From assembly GCA_031296115.1 (NCBI GenBank), contig JARLGI010000011.1:1-64000 (forward strand): DNA of 64,000 nucleotides, given 5' to 3'. The notes beneath the pieces were generated by a model that saw only the letters and a program-made list of their open reading frames with translations, made no database searches and was not told where the DNA came from. Position numbers and translations under genes: made by a program. How positions within the stretch are numbered: the stretch's first letter is position 1; each line of letters opens with the position of its first letter. The DNA comes from Acidobacteriota bacterium. Its GTDB lineage: Bacteria; Acidobacteriota; Terriglobia; Terriglobales; Acidobacteriaceae. Positions 1 to 10,168 of the stretch are shown here, piece after piece.

Positions 1-146
1 ATCAGCAGGGTTTCAGCGGCGTGCTGTACCTCTTGCCCGAGAAACGCTTCGGGGTTGTCATTCTCTCCAATCTGGAGGGACAGAACACGTCGTTTGATTT
101 CATCGGCCTCTCGCGAAAGATCTATGACATTTTCTGTTCCCAGTAA
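1..146 (+). CDS. C-terminal end of a serine hydrolase (beta-lactamase family), truncated by window start
   Basis: Frame 3 reads QQGFSGVLYLLPEKRFGVVILSNLEGQNTSFDFIGLSRKIYDIFCSQ* ; the FGVVILSNLEG pattern is typical of the C-terminus of beta-lactamase-like serine hydrolases. Confidence 0.6.
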   Translation, partial: QQGFSGVLYLLPEKRFGVVILSNLEGQNTSFDFIGLSRKIYDIFCSQ

Positions 147-417
147 ATGCCGCAAGAATCCGCTCACGTCTCGCCTGGTCCGCAAGGTGTCGATCATGGG
201 TTCTTGGCGGTTGACGGACAAGCGGGAAGTAATCCTAAGGTAAGGGTTGTCGACAAACAGGGAGTTACCGCGTCTGATCGACTGAAACTTCGAGCTTCCC
301 ACTCCTTCCGACGTACACTCTTGCCCGCGACCGAGTGGTTCTGACCTGCTGTACAAAATCACACTTGAACGTCATAATATGCCCCACTCGCTCCCGCCTT
401 TGAAGGAGGGCCTTCCG

Positions 418-2601
418 ATGAGAGATTCCCTTCGTGTTTCATTTTTGACCTGCCTGTTGGCTATGGCTGCTCTAGCGCAAGCGCCATCAATCTCTGCTCC
501 TCCCGCTACACCCAAACGTCCCGTAGTCGATGAATATCACGGCGTCAAGGTGACCGATGACTATCGCTGGCTGGAAAACTGGGATGATCCGGAGGTCAAG
601 CAGTGGAGCACTGCGCAGAATGCACGAGCCCGGGCGTACCTCGACAGCTTGCCCTCACGTTCAGCCATAAAGGAGCGACTGCGGGACCTGATCGCCGCCT
701 CGTCCGAATACTACGATCTGGAATACCGCGGCGGGACTCTGTTCGCGATGAAGATGCTGACATCGAAGCAACAACCTTTCCTGGTGGCGCTACGATCTGC
801 GAATGACTTATCCAGTGAGAAAGTCATTGTCGATCCGAATGCGATGGCAGGAAAAGAGTCGGTGGCTATCGATTTTTATAGACCTTCTCTTGACGGCAAG
901 CTGGTTGCCGTATCGCTTTCGAAAAACGGATCGGAGGATGGGACCGCTCACGTCTTTGAAGTTGCGACCGGCAAGGAATTGCCTGATGCGATAGCTCGTG
1001 TCAACTTCGGAACGGCCGGTGGGAGCATTGACTGGAACAAGGACGGATCAGGCTTCTACTACACACGTTATCCACAAGGCAGCGAGCGGCCGCCGGAAGA
1101 CGCCAACTTTTACCAACAGGTGTATTTCCACAAGCTCGGGACAGACAGCGGCCAGGATACCTATGTCATCGGCAAGGAGTTCCCGCGGATTGCCGAAATT
1201 CAGTTGCGAACCAGCGATGATGGCCAGTGGCTTCTCGCGTCTGTTGCGAATGGCGACGGCGGTGACTTCGCCCACTATTTGATGAATTCTTCAGGAAAGT
1301 GGACGCAAGTGACTCACTTCGAGGACCGGGTGGTCTCGGTCAAACTAGGGACTGTGGGCGACCCGGCCCTTTACATGCTCTCCCGCAAAGATGCACCACG
1401 GGGCAAGGTTCTTCGTCTTCCGCTAGCTGATCCGATTCTTGGAAAAGCGCAGATTGTAGTCCCTCAGAGTTCCCAAAGCGGCCCAGACGGCAACGCTTCG
1501 ATCCAGGCTGTGGTTCCGACGCAGAGTCACTTGTATGTGCAGGAGTTGATTGGCGGCCCTTACCGGGTGCGGGTCTTCGATCACCAAGGCCAAGAAACAG
1601 GAGCACTGCCTTTACCTTTGATCTCGAGCGTGTATCAGATCTTGCATACCGACGGTGACAATGTATTGTACGAGGTATCCACCTATCTAACGTCGCAAGC
1701 CTGGTACGGCTTCGACTCCGCCGCCGGCAAGTCGGAACGTACCGCCATGTTTGAAACCACATCGATCAACTTCGACGACGCGGAAGTGGTGCGCGAATTC
1801 GCCACTTCGAAAGACGGAACCCGCGTGCCTATTAACATAATACGGCGGAAGGGGACGAAGCTGGATGGCACAAATCCCACCCGCCTGACCGGCTACGGCG
1901 GCTACGGCGTCAACGAGATCCCCTACTTCCTAGGTGCCGGGGGGCGGATGTGGCTGGACCAAGGTTTCGTCTATGTGGTCGCCAATCTGCGGGGTGGAGG
2001 AGAATACGGTGAAGAGTGGCATCGGGCCGGGAATCTGACTAACAAACAGAACGTGTTTGACGATTTCATCGCTGCCGCCCAATACCTGATCAGCAGCAAG
2101 TACACCTCTCCTGCCCACCTTGCGATCATCGGAGGCAGTAACGGTGGCCTGCTGATGGGTGCCGTGTTGACGCAGCGTCCCGATCTGTTCCGAGCCGTAG
2201 TTTCTGAGGTCGGCATCTATGACATGCTGCGGGTCGAACTTGATCCCAATGGCGCATTCAACACTACGGAGTTCGGTACGGTGAAGGCCCCGGACCAATT
2301 CAAAGCACTTCTTGCCTACTCACCTTACCATCACGTAAAGGATGGAACCGGGTATCCAGCCGTTCTCTTTATGACCGGAGAAAATGACCACCGCGTCAAT
2401 CCGCTCAATTCCCGCAAAATGACGGCAAGGCTGCAAGCGGCGAATACTTCCAGTCGTCCTATCCTGCTGCGTACCACATCGGGAGCAGGACATGGCGTAG
2501 GGACGGCGCTGGATGAAGAAATCGAGCAGTCAGCGGATCTATTCAGTTTCTTCTTCGATCAATTGGGGATCATGTACACAGCCCCGAAAAAGCAGAATTG
2601 A
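418..2601 (+). CDS. Prolyl oligopeptidase family serine peptidase (S9), probable signal peptide
   Basis: VVDEYHGVKVTDDYRWLENWDDPEVKQW N-terminal motif, GGSNGGLLMG nucleophile elbow, GENDHRVNPLNSRKM and GAGHG near the C-terminus; ATG at 418 follows a GGAGGG-like SD. Confidence 0.93.
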   Translation: MRDSLRVSFLTCLLAMAALAQAPSISAPPATPKRPVVDEYHGVKVTDDYRWLENWDDPEVKQWSTAQNARARAYLDSLPSRSAIKERLRDLIAASSEYYDLEYRGGTLFAMKMLTSKQQPFLVALRSANDLSSEKVIVDPNAMAGKESVAIDFYRPSLDGKLVAVSLSKNGSEDGTAHVFEVATGKELPDAIARVNFGTAGGSIDWNKDGSGFYYTRYPQGSERPPEDANFYQQVYFHKLGTDSGQDTYVIGKEFPRIAEIQLRTSDDGQWLLASVANGDGGDFAHYLMNSSGKWTQVTHFEDRVVSVKLGTVGDPALYMLSRKDAPRGKVLRLPLADPILGKAQIVVPQSSQSGPDGNASIQAVVPTQSHLYVQELIGGPYRVRVFDHQGQETGALPLPLISSVYQILHTDGDNVLYEVSTYLTSQAWYGFDSAAGKSERTAMFETTSINFDDAEVVREFATSKDGTRVPINIIRRKGTKLDGTNPTRLTGYGGYGVNEIPYFLGAGGRMWLDQGFVYVVANLRGGGEYGEEWHRAGNLTNKQNVFDDFIAAAQYLISSKYTSPAHLAIIGGSNGGLLMGAVLTQRPDLFRAVVSEVGIYDMLRVELDPNGAFNTTEFGTVKAPDQFKALLAYSPYHHVKDGTGYPAVLFMTGENDHRVNPLNSRKMTARLQAANTSSRPILLRTTSGAGHGVGTALDEEIEQSADLFSFFFDQLGIMYTAPKKQN

Positions 2602-2694
2602 CAGGAAACCAGAAGACGCTATGCGCAAAACGGAGTCGGCGCAGATCACGGCGTTATCGAGAATCGTTTTCCCGCGGGGGTACCAAGTCCCTTC

Positions 2695-2982
2695 ATGGCG
2701 ATGTTCGCTCTCCCGCTCGTTGGGCGCCAGAAAAATATCTTGAAGCCGCCGCTGTGGCTGCAGGCCGCATCGGTTTCCGGCTTTCTGATCACTGCGGTGT
2801 ACTTGGTGCTGTCGCTCTTCCCGATTATCGACGTGCCCAGGCCCCTGTTGTTCACTGCGCAGGTCGGCGGGTTCGTACTGGCTTGCCAGTTGGCCGCGGC
2901 GAGTTTGTTCTTCGCCTACCACCGCCGCACGCGGGCCAGTCTGGGTGAGCCTCCGAATCCAGAAGAACTTAGCCTGGGTTGA
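2695..2982 (+). pseudogene. Short membrane protein, possibly the C-terminal remnant of an APC-type permease
   Basis: 95 aa with two hydrophobic helices; GRQKNILKPPLWLQAASVSGFLITAVYLVLSLFPIIDV resembles the end of APC-type permeases, with no upstream remainder in frame. Confidence 0.4.
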
Positions 2983-3113
2983 TTTCGTCGCGGGCATTCA
3001 GAATAAAGCCGATTACTGGGCTTGAAGAGCGTCCGCCAAAGTTATTCTCAAACGCACAAAGTGACTCTGTACGTGAATCTGTCTGTTTGTGAAGCCTCAG
3101 GATCCTCTCGGCC

Positions 3114-3392
3114 TCAAGGATGCGCCCGAGTCACGGGCAAACCGGCAGTTATCGGCTCATGCAGCTCGGCGTGCGACTCATCGGCTGTTGAACAGCGACC
3201 CACACCGGAAGCTAGCTCCGGAAGTTGTCCCGAATCCGGTTCTGGGAAGTTGGCCGCCCGTTCCAGATACTCGTGGACCGTGCCCAGCCCCATTCCGCAA
3301 CTGCGCGCGATCTGGCGCTGCCCCAACCCCAACTCGAACCTCAACCGCAGGACCTCTTTGATTTTCCGCATGGACTTTCTCCTGGCCGGCAC
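3114..3392 (-). pseudogene. IS21-family transposase (IstA) N-terminal remnant
   Basis: MRKIKEVLRLRFELGLGQRQIARSCGMGLGTVHEYLERA matches the N-terminal HTH of IS21 transposases, then the protein becomes unrelated and stops. Confidence 0.6.
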
Positions 3393-4082
3393 CCTGTCCT
3401 CCTTGCTTGATGGAGTTCAATGCCGGGTGATTGTCCAGCGCCGCTGCACCTCTTATGCTGTTGGTCTGTGGAAAACATTCCGCTCCAAGCCGAACGCCAT
3501 TCCGCCCGGCGACAAAAACCGTTCGCCTCTCCACCTGAATCGGCGTTCACCTTCGACCGGATTCCCCATTCTCCACCCCAGAGCGTTTTCTCGAAATCAG
3601 TCGTGACAATGCCGTACGTATATGACTGATTTAAAAACACTTACGAAGTAGAAACCAAGATCTCGCAGTTTGGAGGCGGCACGCCGCGGGGATTCCCTGA
3701 GGGCCTCCAGGGTATTACCGCTAGCCATTTCCTGATAGTTAAAAGAAAAAAAACTACGTGGTCCTAAGTTGAGGGCAGTTACCTTGCGAAGCCCTAGTTG
3801 CACGCAGTCCGACGACTGTGCAAAAAAGGAGGCTCGATCGGAGGTGGAGAAGGGAAGGGGCGGATGGGCAGGACGCCAGCGGCCGTAACTGATCTTTTGG
3901 TTGCAAGGTTTACAAACGTCCGGTTCAGGTTGCCGTGCAGGTCACTTGAGACTGGAACAAGCGGTGTGCCAACTGCTCAAGTCGGGCTTTTACGAAACGA
4001 AGCCAACAAGTCCTTTGTTATCAGCCGAAATCGGTAAACTATCAGGTTCGCATCAGCGGTCCGGCGGGCGTGCGATCTTTGG

Positions 4083-4742
4083 ATGACGGAGCTTTGCGTG
4101 AAGAGTCAGGAAGCGTTGCAAAGAATTTGCCAGGGCGTGGCCAGATTTCGGGCCGAGGTGTATCCGGCGCAGCGCTCGATATTTGAGCGCCTGAAGCACC
4201 GCCAGGAACCGATTGCATTCTTCATCACCTGCGCCGACTCCCGCATCGTTCCCAACCTCTTCACCCAGACCGGGCCCGGTGAGTTGTTCGCGGAGCGCAA
4301 TCCTGGGAACTTGGTACCCATTCACGAGCCGTTCGTGGGAGGCGTATCAGCGAGCGTGGAATACGCCATGCTGGTGCTGAAGGTCCCGCTGGTCATCATC
4401 TGCGGACACACCGATTGCGGCGTGATGAAGGCCCTGCTGCACCCGGAAACGGCCCGGGACCTGCCGGATGTGCGGCAATGGATGCGACATGCGGCCCAAG
4501 CCCGCGATCGACTGCTGCGCGAGTCCCCACCGGGTGTCGGCGAGGAAGAGCGCCTGCGGCTGCTCACCCAGCTCAACGTGCTGCTGCAGATGGAGAACCT
4601 GAAGACCCACCCCAGCGTGGCTTCGCGGCTGGCTGCCGGGGAAGTTGAGATTCACGGCTGGGTCTACGACATTGCCTCGGGCTCAGGCTGGGAATGCGAC
4701 CCGCAGAGCGGGGAGTTCAAAGAGGTCGGCGCGAGCGGCTGA
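4083..4742 (+). CDS. Beta-class carbonic anhydrase
   Basis: CADSRIVPNLFTQTGPGELFAERNPGNLVP and CGHTDCGVMKAL zinc-ligand motifs. Confidence 0.95.
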   Translation: MTELCVKSQEALQRICQGVARFRAEVYPAQRSIFERLKHRQEPIAFFITCADSRIVPNLFTQTGPGELFAERNPGNLVPIHEPFVGGVSASVEYAMLVLKVPLVIICGHTDCGVMKALLHPETARDLPDVRQWMRHAAQARDRLLRESPPGVGEEERLRLLTQLNVLLQMENLKTHPSVASRLAAGEVEIHGWVYDIASGSGWECDPQSGEFKEVGASG

Positions 4743-4793
4743 GGTCGATGGAGTTGGCGAGATCCCCGGAGGACCCCGCCGGTTTCTCTGTGC

Positions 4794-5078
4794 TCAAAAC
4801 GCTTCCGGCCATTGCCGCGCGCCGTGGTAGATGGCAAGGACCACGATTCGGGCTTTGTCGATGGCATAGGCGGCGATAAAGGGCGTATTCGAAATTACCA
4901 GCTCCCGGGTGCCCGGCACGCGACCCTGTCTGCCCGACATGGGAAAGGCCGCGAGTTGTTCGACGCTGGCGATGATTCGCAGCGTGGTCCGGGCGGCAAC
5001 GTCGTCGCTGTTGGCGAGAGCGATGTAATCGCGAGCCCGGTCGAGTTGTCTCGTCGCCTGCTCGGTCCATTCGATCAT
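4794..5078 (-). CDS. ParE/RelE superfamily toxin
   Basis: MIEWTEQATRQLDRARDYIALANSDDVAARTTLRIIASVEQLAAFPMSGRQGRVPGTRELVISNTPFIAAYAIDKARIVVLAIYHGARQWP: classic ParE pattern, overlaps the antitoxin stop by 4 nt. Confidence 0.9.
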   Translation of the reverse strand: MIEWTEQATRQLDRARDYIALANSDDVAARTTLRIIASVEQLAAFPMSGRQGRVPGTRELVISNTPFIAAYAIDKARIVVLAIYHGARQWPEAF

Positions 5079-5326
5079 GGACGAGCGCGTCCCTTCTTCT
5101 TGAGACGCTTTACGACCTCTTGATGGCTTACGACCCGGCCCTTCTGCATCTCGTCCAGCCCCTTGCGGACCAGCGCATCCTGGTAGGCGTGCAGTTCGAG
5201 GTAGTTGTTGATCGCCTCGTTGATGAGATAACTGCGCGGACGGTCCTGCGCGGCGGCCAGCGAATCCAGCGCCCCAATTTTCTTGGCGGCAGCGCGGAAA
5301 CTGATAGTTCTTTCATCGTTACTCAT
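5075..5326 (-). CDS. RHH (CopG/ParD-like) antitoxin
   Basis: TISFRAAAKKIGALDSLAAAQDRPRSYLINEAINNYLELHAYQDALVRKGLDEMQKGRVVSHQEVVKRLKK; directly upstream of the toxin. Confidence 0.88.
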   Translation of the reverse strand: MSNDERTISFRAAAKKIGALDSLAAAQDRPRSYLINEAINNYLELHAYQDALVRKGLDEMQKGRVVSHQEVVKRLKKKGRARP

Positions 5327-5343
5327 AATACCCGGACTATAAT

Positions 5344-5374
5344 ATATATTACACTATATTATCTTGTAATATAT
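5344..5374. promoter_or_regulatory. Candidate autoregulatory operator of the toxin-antitoxin operon
   Basis: Perfect 9-bp inverted repeat ATATATTAC-(13 nt)-GTAATATAT in an AT-rich island just upstream of the antitoxin start. Confidence 0.55.
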
Positions 5375-5524
5375 CTGGCGTTGCCCGGGGGCCAGAGCGC
5401 TTTCAGTGATAACCAGCCTGAAGAGCGCAATAATCGTAGCCTCCGGAGATGGTGGGTAGGCGCCGCGAATTGCGGGTCAGATGACAGAATGGAGCAATGG
5501 CGAAGGACAAAAGGCGGAGAAAGC

Positions 5525-7642
5525 CTACTTTCCCACGAAGATAGCCAAGCTGTGGACGCGCACTTTGTAGCTCTCTTGCGACAGAAGAGGGAACTCTTGC
5601 CCATCTTCGGCAATGTCCTTCGGTGAAGGCTGCGCGGTGTCAACCAGACGGAACCACTCGCGTTCACTCACTTGCGGCAACTCGAAGTCCAGGTCATCAG
5701 AATACGAGTTGGCGATGAAATGCAGATCGTCGCGCGAACCGTCGTCGTGGAGTTGCGTCAGTTGCATGGCTAGAGTGCGCGATTCGTGGCCCCAGTCAGG
5801 CTGCATGCGCTTCACGCCATGCCATGTAATGTGGAAGCCGCCCTCACCGTGCAATTCAAAGCTGGCGCGGCGCAGCAGCGGACAACGTCGGCGGAAAGCA
5901 ATCATGTGCTGGAAGAACCGCAGCAGGCCGGCATGACTCTCCGCCATGCGCCAGTCCACCCAACTGATGTTGTTGTCCTGGCAGTAGGCATTGTTGTTGC
6001 CTTGTGGCGTGCGGCCGAGTTCGTCGCCGGCCAGGATCATAGGCACGCCGTGCGCGAACAGTAGAATTGCGGCAAAGTTTTTTTGCTGACGCAACCGTAA
6101 CGCTTCCACCGCTGGATCGTCGCTGGGGCCTTCCACTCCGCAGTTCCAGCTGTAATTGGCATCGCTGCCATCACTATTGTTCTCGCCATTTGCCAGATTG
6201 TGCTTCTGGTTGTAGGAGACCAGGTCGCTGAGCGTGAAGCCATCGTGACAGGTGACGAAGTTGATGCTGTGATAGGGTTCGCGAGCGCTGGTGAGATACA
6301 GGTCGGGACTTCCCAACAAACGCGTCGCCAAGGCCGAGGTCATGCCGGCGTCGCCCTTCACGAACTTGCGCACATCATCGCGGAAGATGCCGTTCCACTC
6401 CGCCCAGCGTCCCCACGACGGCAGCGTGCCCACCTGGTACAGCCCAGCCGCGTCCCAGGCTTCGGCGATGACCTTGGAGTTGGCCAGCACCGGATCGTAG
6501 GCGAGGCTTTCCAGCAGCGGTGGGCTCTTCAGCACCGAGCCATCCATTCCGCGGCCAAGGATGGAGGCGAGGTCGAAGCGGAAACCGTCAACGTGCATCT
6601 CCGTGACCCAGTAGCGCAGGCAGTCAACGATGAACTCGCGCACGACGGGATTATTGCAGTTGACGGTGTTGCCGCAGCCGCTGAAGTTGATGTACTTGCC
6701 TGTCTCGGGATCAAGGATGTAGTAGGTCGGGTTATCAATGCCACGGAACGACCATGTGGGGCCATCCGCGCCGCCTTCGGCTGTGTGGTTGAACACCATG
6801 TCGAGGATGACTTCAATGCCGGCCTCATGCATGGCGCGCACCAGCCGCTTGAATTCGCGGACCTGCTCGCCATCGGCGCGGCTGGAGGAGTAAGCGGTGT
6901 TCGGTGCGCAAAACGCCGTTGATTGGTACCCCCAAAGATTCAGCAGCACCTCGCCGGTAAATGGATTGACGCGGTCGGTGTCGGCTTCCTCGAACTCATT
7001 CACCGGGAGCAGTTCGACTGCTGTTACTCCGAGTTGCTTGAGGTAAGGGATCTTCTCGATCAAGCCGGCGAATGTGCCTGGGTACGTTACACCCGACGAA
7101 GCGTGCCGGGTAAGACTTCGCACATGCATTTCGTAAATAACACTGTCGACCAGCGGCGTGTTCAGCGGCTGGTCACTTCCCCAGTCGAAGTGGTTCTCCA
7201 TCACCACCCCGTTGCGGTATGGTCGCGTTCCGGGCCTGTATTGTCCCCATGCGCCGCCGTTCGAGAGCACGCGCGCATAAGGGTCGAGCAGCACGCGCTT
7301 CGGATCGTAGCGGTAGACCTGCGGGTCCGGATTGGGCTGCATGTCGAAGCGATAGCCGTATTGCACGCCCGGATCGATGCCTTCGACGAAGGCGTGCCAG
7401 ACCTGTCCGGTGCAATTGAAATGCGGATCGAGAGGGAACTCAGTCAGCGGTTCCTTCGCGCTCGGAGCATGGAGCACCAGCGTGCAAGAAGTAGCGTGTT
7501 TGGAAAAGATCGAAAAGTTGGCGCCCGAGCGGTGCAACGAAACGCCCAGCGGAAGCGGAGATCCGCGGCTGATTGCATACGGTGTCGCGGCCAGCTTGGA
7601 TGACTTTGTGGAGGCAGATTGGGTGCCAGTAGGTCTCGCCAT
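5525..7642 (-). CDS. glgX: Glycogen debranching protein GlgX / isoamylase-type (GH13)
   Basis: PLGVSLHRSGANFSIFSKHAT, DMVFNHTAEGG, VDGFRFDLASILGR, EAWDAAGLYQVG, NFVTCHDGFTLSDLVSYN motifs. Confidence 0.95.
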   Translation of the reverse strand: MARPTGTQSASTKSSKLAATPYAISRGSPLPLGVSLHRSGANFSIFSKHATSCTLVLHAPSAKEPLTEFPLDPHFNCTGQVWHAFVEGIDPGVQYGYRFDMQPNPDPQVYRYDPKRVLLDPYARVLSNGGAWGQYRPGTRPYRNGVVMENHFDWGSDQPLNTPLVDSVIYEMHVRSLTRHASSGVTYPGTFAGLIEKIPYLKQLGVTAVELLPVNEFEEADTDRVNPFTGEVLLNLWGYQSTAFCAPNTAYSSSRADGEQVREFKRLVRAMHEAGIEVILDMVFNHTAEGGADGPTWSFRGIDNPTYYILDPETGKYINFSGCGNTVNCNNPVVREFIVDCLRYWVTEMHVDGFRFDLASILGRGMDGSVLKSPPLLESLAYDPVLANSKVIAEAWDAAGLYQVGTLPSWGRWAEWNGIFRDDVRKFVKGDAGMTSALATRLLGSPDLYLTSAREPYHSINFVTCHDGFTLSDLVSYNQKHNLANGENNSDGSDANYSWNCGVEGPSDDPAVEALRLRQQKNFAAILLFAHGVPMILAGDELGRTPQGNNNAYCQDNNISWVDWRMAESHAGLLRFFQHMIAFRRRCPLLRRASFELHGEGGFHITWHGVKRMQPDWGHESRTLAMQLTQLHDDGSRDDLHFIANSYSDDLDFELPQVSEREWFRLVDTAQPSPKDIAEDGQEFPLLSQESYKVRVHSLAIFVGK

Positions 7643-7727
7643 TTTTTTGCGGCCAGCAGATTTCGGCGGGCCACTGAGATGGATAACAGAAACCCGCTGG
7701 CGCTACAAGGGAGATTTCAATGTCGGC

Positions 7728-8747
7728 TTATTGGCCCGCTGTCGCAGGATCTTTCCCGAGCAAAAACCGCGCTATTCCTGCATAAAGGTCGATGGCGTGC
7801 AGCAACTGCTGCTTCTCGATGTACTCGCCTTCGGTGTGCGCCACGTGAATTGAGCCCGGACCGATCAGCAGGGGTGTACCCCATTGTGGGAGCGCCGGAA
7901 TATCGGTAGTGAAAGCTGCAATCATGGTCGGAATGCCGGGGAGACTGGCGAATTCCATGTACGGGATCTGCAGTTTGAACTCGGCTTCCGCTTTGCCCGC
8001 GACCGCATCGGCAATCTGTTCGCGGAGTTCCTGCGCCGGACCGACGAGACGGAACAGCAGGTGCGCGCGCGCCTCGTCGGGAATCACGTTGGGAGCGCGG
8101 CCGCCTTCGATCATCCCGATATTCATCGTGCAAGGCCCAGCCGTAGGATTGTCCGGCAGCTTCAGCCTACGAATATTGGCCAGCGCGTCGAGTAGCTTCT
8201 CGATTGCCGACTCGCCAAGTTCGGGATAGGCAGAGTGTGCCATTTTGCCGGTTGCGGCGATCTCGACTCGGAGAGTTCCCTTGGATGCGACTGCCAATTG
8301 GTTTTCCGTCGGCTCGCCATTGATGAGAAACTTCGCGCCGCGCGGCTGAGTATTGGCGAGCTGTGCGCCTTGGCTGTCGCGCTCTTCGCCGACGAGAAAG
8401 AGCAAGCCAACGTGAATGCCTTCGGCGTGCAGCTTCTCGGCGGCCGCAATCTGCGCGACGATGATGCCTTTGGCATCACACGATCCGCGTCCGTAGATAC
8501 GATCGGCGGTCTCCGATGAAGGGACAAACGGAGGGACCGTGTCCATATGGGTAGACAGCACCAACTCAGGTTGCGGATGAGCGGGATGGGTCGCCCACAC
8601 GTTGAAGCGCTCGCCTTCCACTGGCATGCGCTCCACGTTGTAACCGAGCGTTGTCAGTTCGTTGGCCAGCGCGTCGCCAACAGCGGATTCCATTCCGGTG
8701 GTGGATTCGATGTCGATCAGCTGGCGGGTGAGGGCAAAAGCGTCCAT
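7728..8747 (-). CDS. M20 family metallopeptidase (ArgE/DapE-like)
   Basis: LSTHMDTVPPF, YGRGSCDAKGIIVAQIAAAEKL, VGEERDSQGA metal-binding motifs. Confidence 0.92.
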   Translation of the reverse strand: MDAFALTRQLIDIESTTGMESAVGDALANELTTLGYNVERMPVEGERFNVWATHPAHPQPELVLSTHMDTVPPFVPSSETADRIYGRGSCDAKGIIVAQIAAAEKLHAEGIHVGLLFLVGEERDSQGAQLANTQPRGAKFLINGEPTENQLAVASKGTLRVEIAATGKMAHSAYPELGESAIEKLLDALANIRRLKLPDNPTAGPCTMNIGMIEGGRAPNVIPDEARAHLLFRLVGPAQELREQIADAVAGKAEAEFKLQIPYMEFASLPGIPTMIAAFTTDIPALPQWGTPLLIGPGSIHVAHTEGEYIEKQQLLHAIDLYAGIARFLLGKDPATAGQ

Positions 8748-8799
8748 CTGTGAAGGATATCGTATCGCCAGGAACCACTGCTGAAGTGCGTGCTTTACC

Positions 8800-9342
8800 T
8801 TAGCGGCCCGTGTTTGGCGTCTGGTCGCTGCCGAAGATTCTTCCCAGCGCCCGCTTGCGATAGTCGAACATCTTGTGCAGCATGCGCTGGAAGATCAGCT
8901 TCTCCAGCGTCGTTCCGATTACGCCAAAGCCGACCTCATACTCAACGAGATCGCTAATCAGCGTACCCTCGCGGCCATTCACGATTTCGCTGGCAAACAT
9001 GTGCGTGTGCTCCCAGCGGCGGAACGGCCCCTGTTTCTGCGTGTCGCTGAAGTATTCGTTGAGCGAGAAGCCCGTTATGAGCGCGGTCCACTTCTCGTGC
9101 ATGGGCACATGCGGGATAGCGCGGAACTTTAAGATAATCTCAGTGCCGACGCCAGCCATTTGCACCGCATCCGCCGGAGCTGAGCCTGCAGAAAATCGCG
9201 GCGGTACCAGATTGAGCTTGACCAGGCGCGCGCCCTGGCTAGGCGGCATTAGTCGCGGTAAGTTGTGCGGGTCCGTGAAAAATGCGAACACCCGGGGCAG
9301 CGGCGCGGCGGCCCAATGTTCGGCTGTAAAACGCTGACTCAC
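8800..9342 (-). CDS. SRPBCC family ligand-binding/cyclase-dehydrase-like protein
   Basis: AAPLPRVFAFFTDPHNLPRLMPP, MHEKWTALITGFSLNEYFSDTQKQGPFRRWEHTHMF, DLVEYEVGFG. Confidence 0.8.
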   Translation of the reverse strand: MSQRFTAEHWAAAPLPRVFAFFTDPHNLPRLMPPSQGARLVKLNLVPPRFSAGSAPADAVQMAGVGTEIILKFRAIPHVPMHEKWTALITGFSLNEYFSDTQKQGPFRRWEHTHMFASEIVNGREGTLISDLVEYEVGFGVIGTTLEKLIFQRMLHKMFDYRKRALGRIFGSDQTPNTGR

Positions 9343-9489
9343 GTGTTTTGTCCCCTTTTCCCGGGTGATTGTTCCACATCGAACCCTCTCAGTAAACGCA
9401 ATTGGTAGCGTCTGGCGGAGGCGAGAACTACTAGGGATTGTAGTGGGTCAAGCCGGGAATAACGCCCGATAAAAAACCGCAATTTCCAC

Positions 9490-9554
9490 TTGACAGGCAA
9501 CAGTTTAGGAGTACGATACCTCCTAAGAAGTGGTACAAAGTGGTAACAAGTGGT
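9490..9554 (+). promoter_or_regulatory. Candidate mraZ (dcw) promoter with downstream MraZ boxes
   Basis: TTGACA (9490-9495), 16 nt, TACGAT (9512-9517), then AAGTGGT at 9528, 9538 and 9548, exactly 10 bp apart. Confidence 0.7.
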
Positions 9555-9686
9555 CTAGTTCGTTGCTTTGATGGGAGGTGGTGGGTCGCAATGGTTTCGT
9601 CGCCCAAAACCCTGTGCAAGCAGGTCGAAGCTGGCTCCTGGGGCTGTTGATGTCGACCTCCGTTACTCGAGGTGAACTCGCAATTT

Positions 9687-10127
9687 ATGTTCCGCGGCAC
9701 GCACACAACCCGGCTGGACGAAAAAGGGCGGCTCAAAGTGCCGGCGGACTTCAAGCGCCTGATCGACGAGAACTACGGTACGCAATTCTATATCACCAGC
9801 CGAAACGGGACTATTGCCGAAGTGTATCCCATGCAGGAATGGGAAGAGATCGAGCGCAAGCTGGCAGCCTCTCCCGACTCGCATCCGGGAAAGAAAAAGT
9901 TTTTGAAATACACGAACTTCTACGGCCAGTCGGTGGACATGGATGGCCAAGGCCGCTTGTTGCTGCCTTCGGCGTTGCGCGAGAAGGCCAATCTGAAAGG
10001 CGAAGTAGCTGTCATGGGCAGCTTGAAGCACCTGCTGGTGCGGAATGCCGAGGAGCTTCGCAAGGAAATCGCGGCGGAGCCGTTTACCGAGGAAGATGAC
10101 CTTAGCCTCAGCGTGCTGGGCATTTAG
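9687..10127 (+). CDS. mraZ: Transcriptional regulator MraZ
   Basis: MFRGTHTTRLDEKGRLKVPADFKRLI and VDMDGQGRLLLPSALRE duplicated AbrB-like motifs; first gene of the dcw cluster (an alternative GTG start lies at 9672). Confidence 0.95.
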   Translation: MFRGTHTTRLDEKGRLKVPADFKRLIDENYGTQFYITSRNGTIAEVYPMQEWEEIERKLAASPDSHPGKKKFLKYTNFYGQSVDMDGQGRLLLPSALREKANLKGEVAVMGSLKHLLVRNAEELRKEIAAEPFTEEDDLSLSVLGI

Positions 10128-10168
10128 AACGACGGTTTCAGGTTCCATTCGCAACGAAACGGGGGTGA

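Noticed and set aside
6200-7603. Long plus-strand ORFs (240 and 226 aa) antisense to glgX
   Set aside because: Shadow ORFs of a GC-rich gene; translations lack domain-like motifs while glgX is unambiguous
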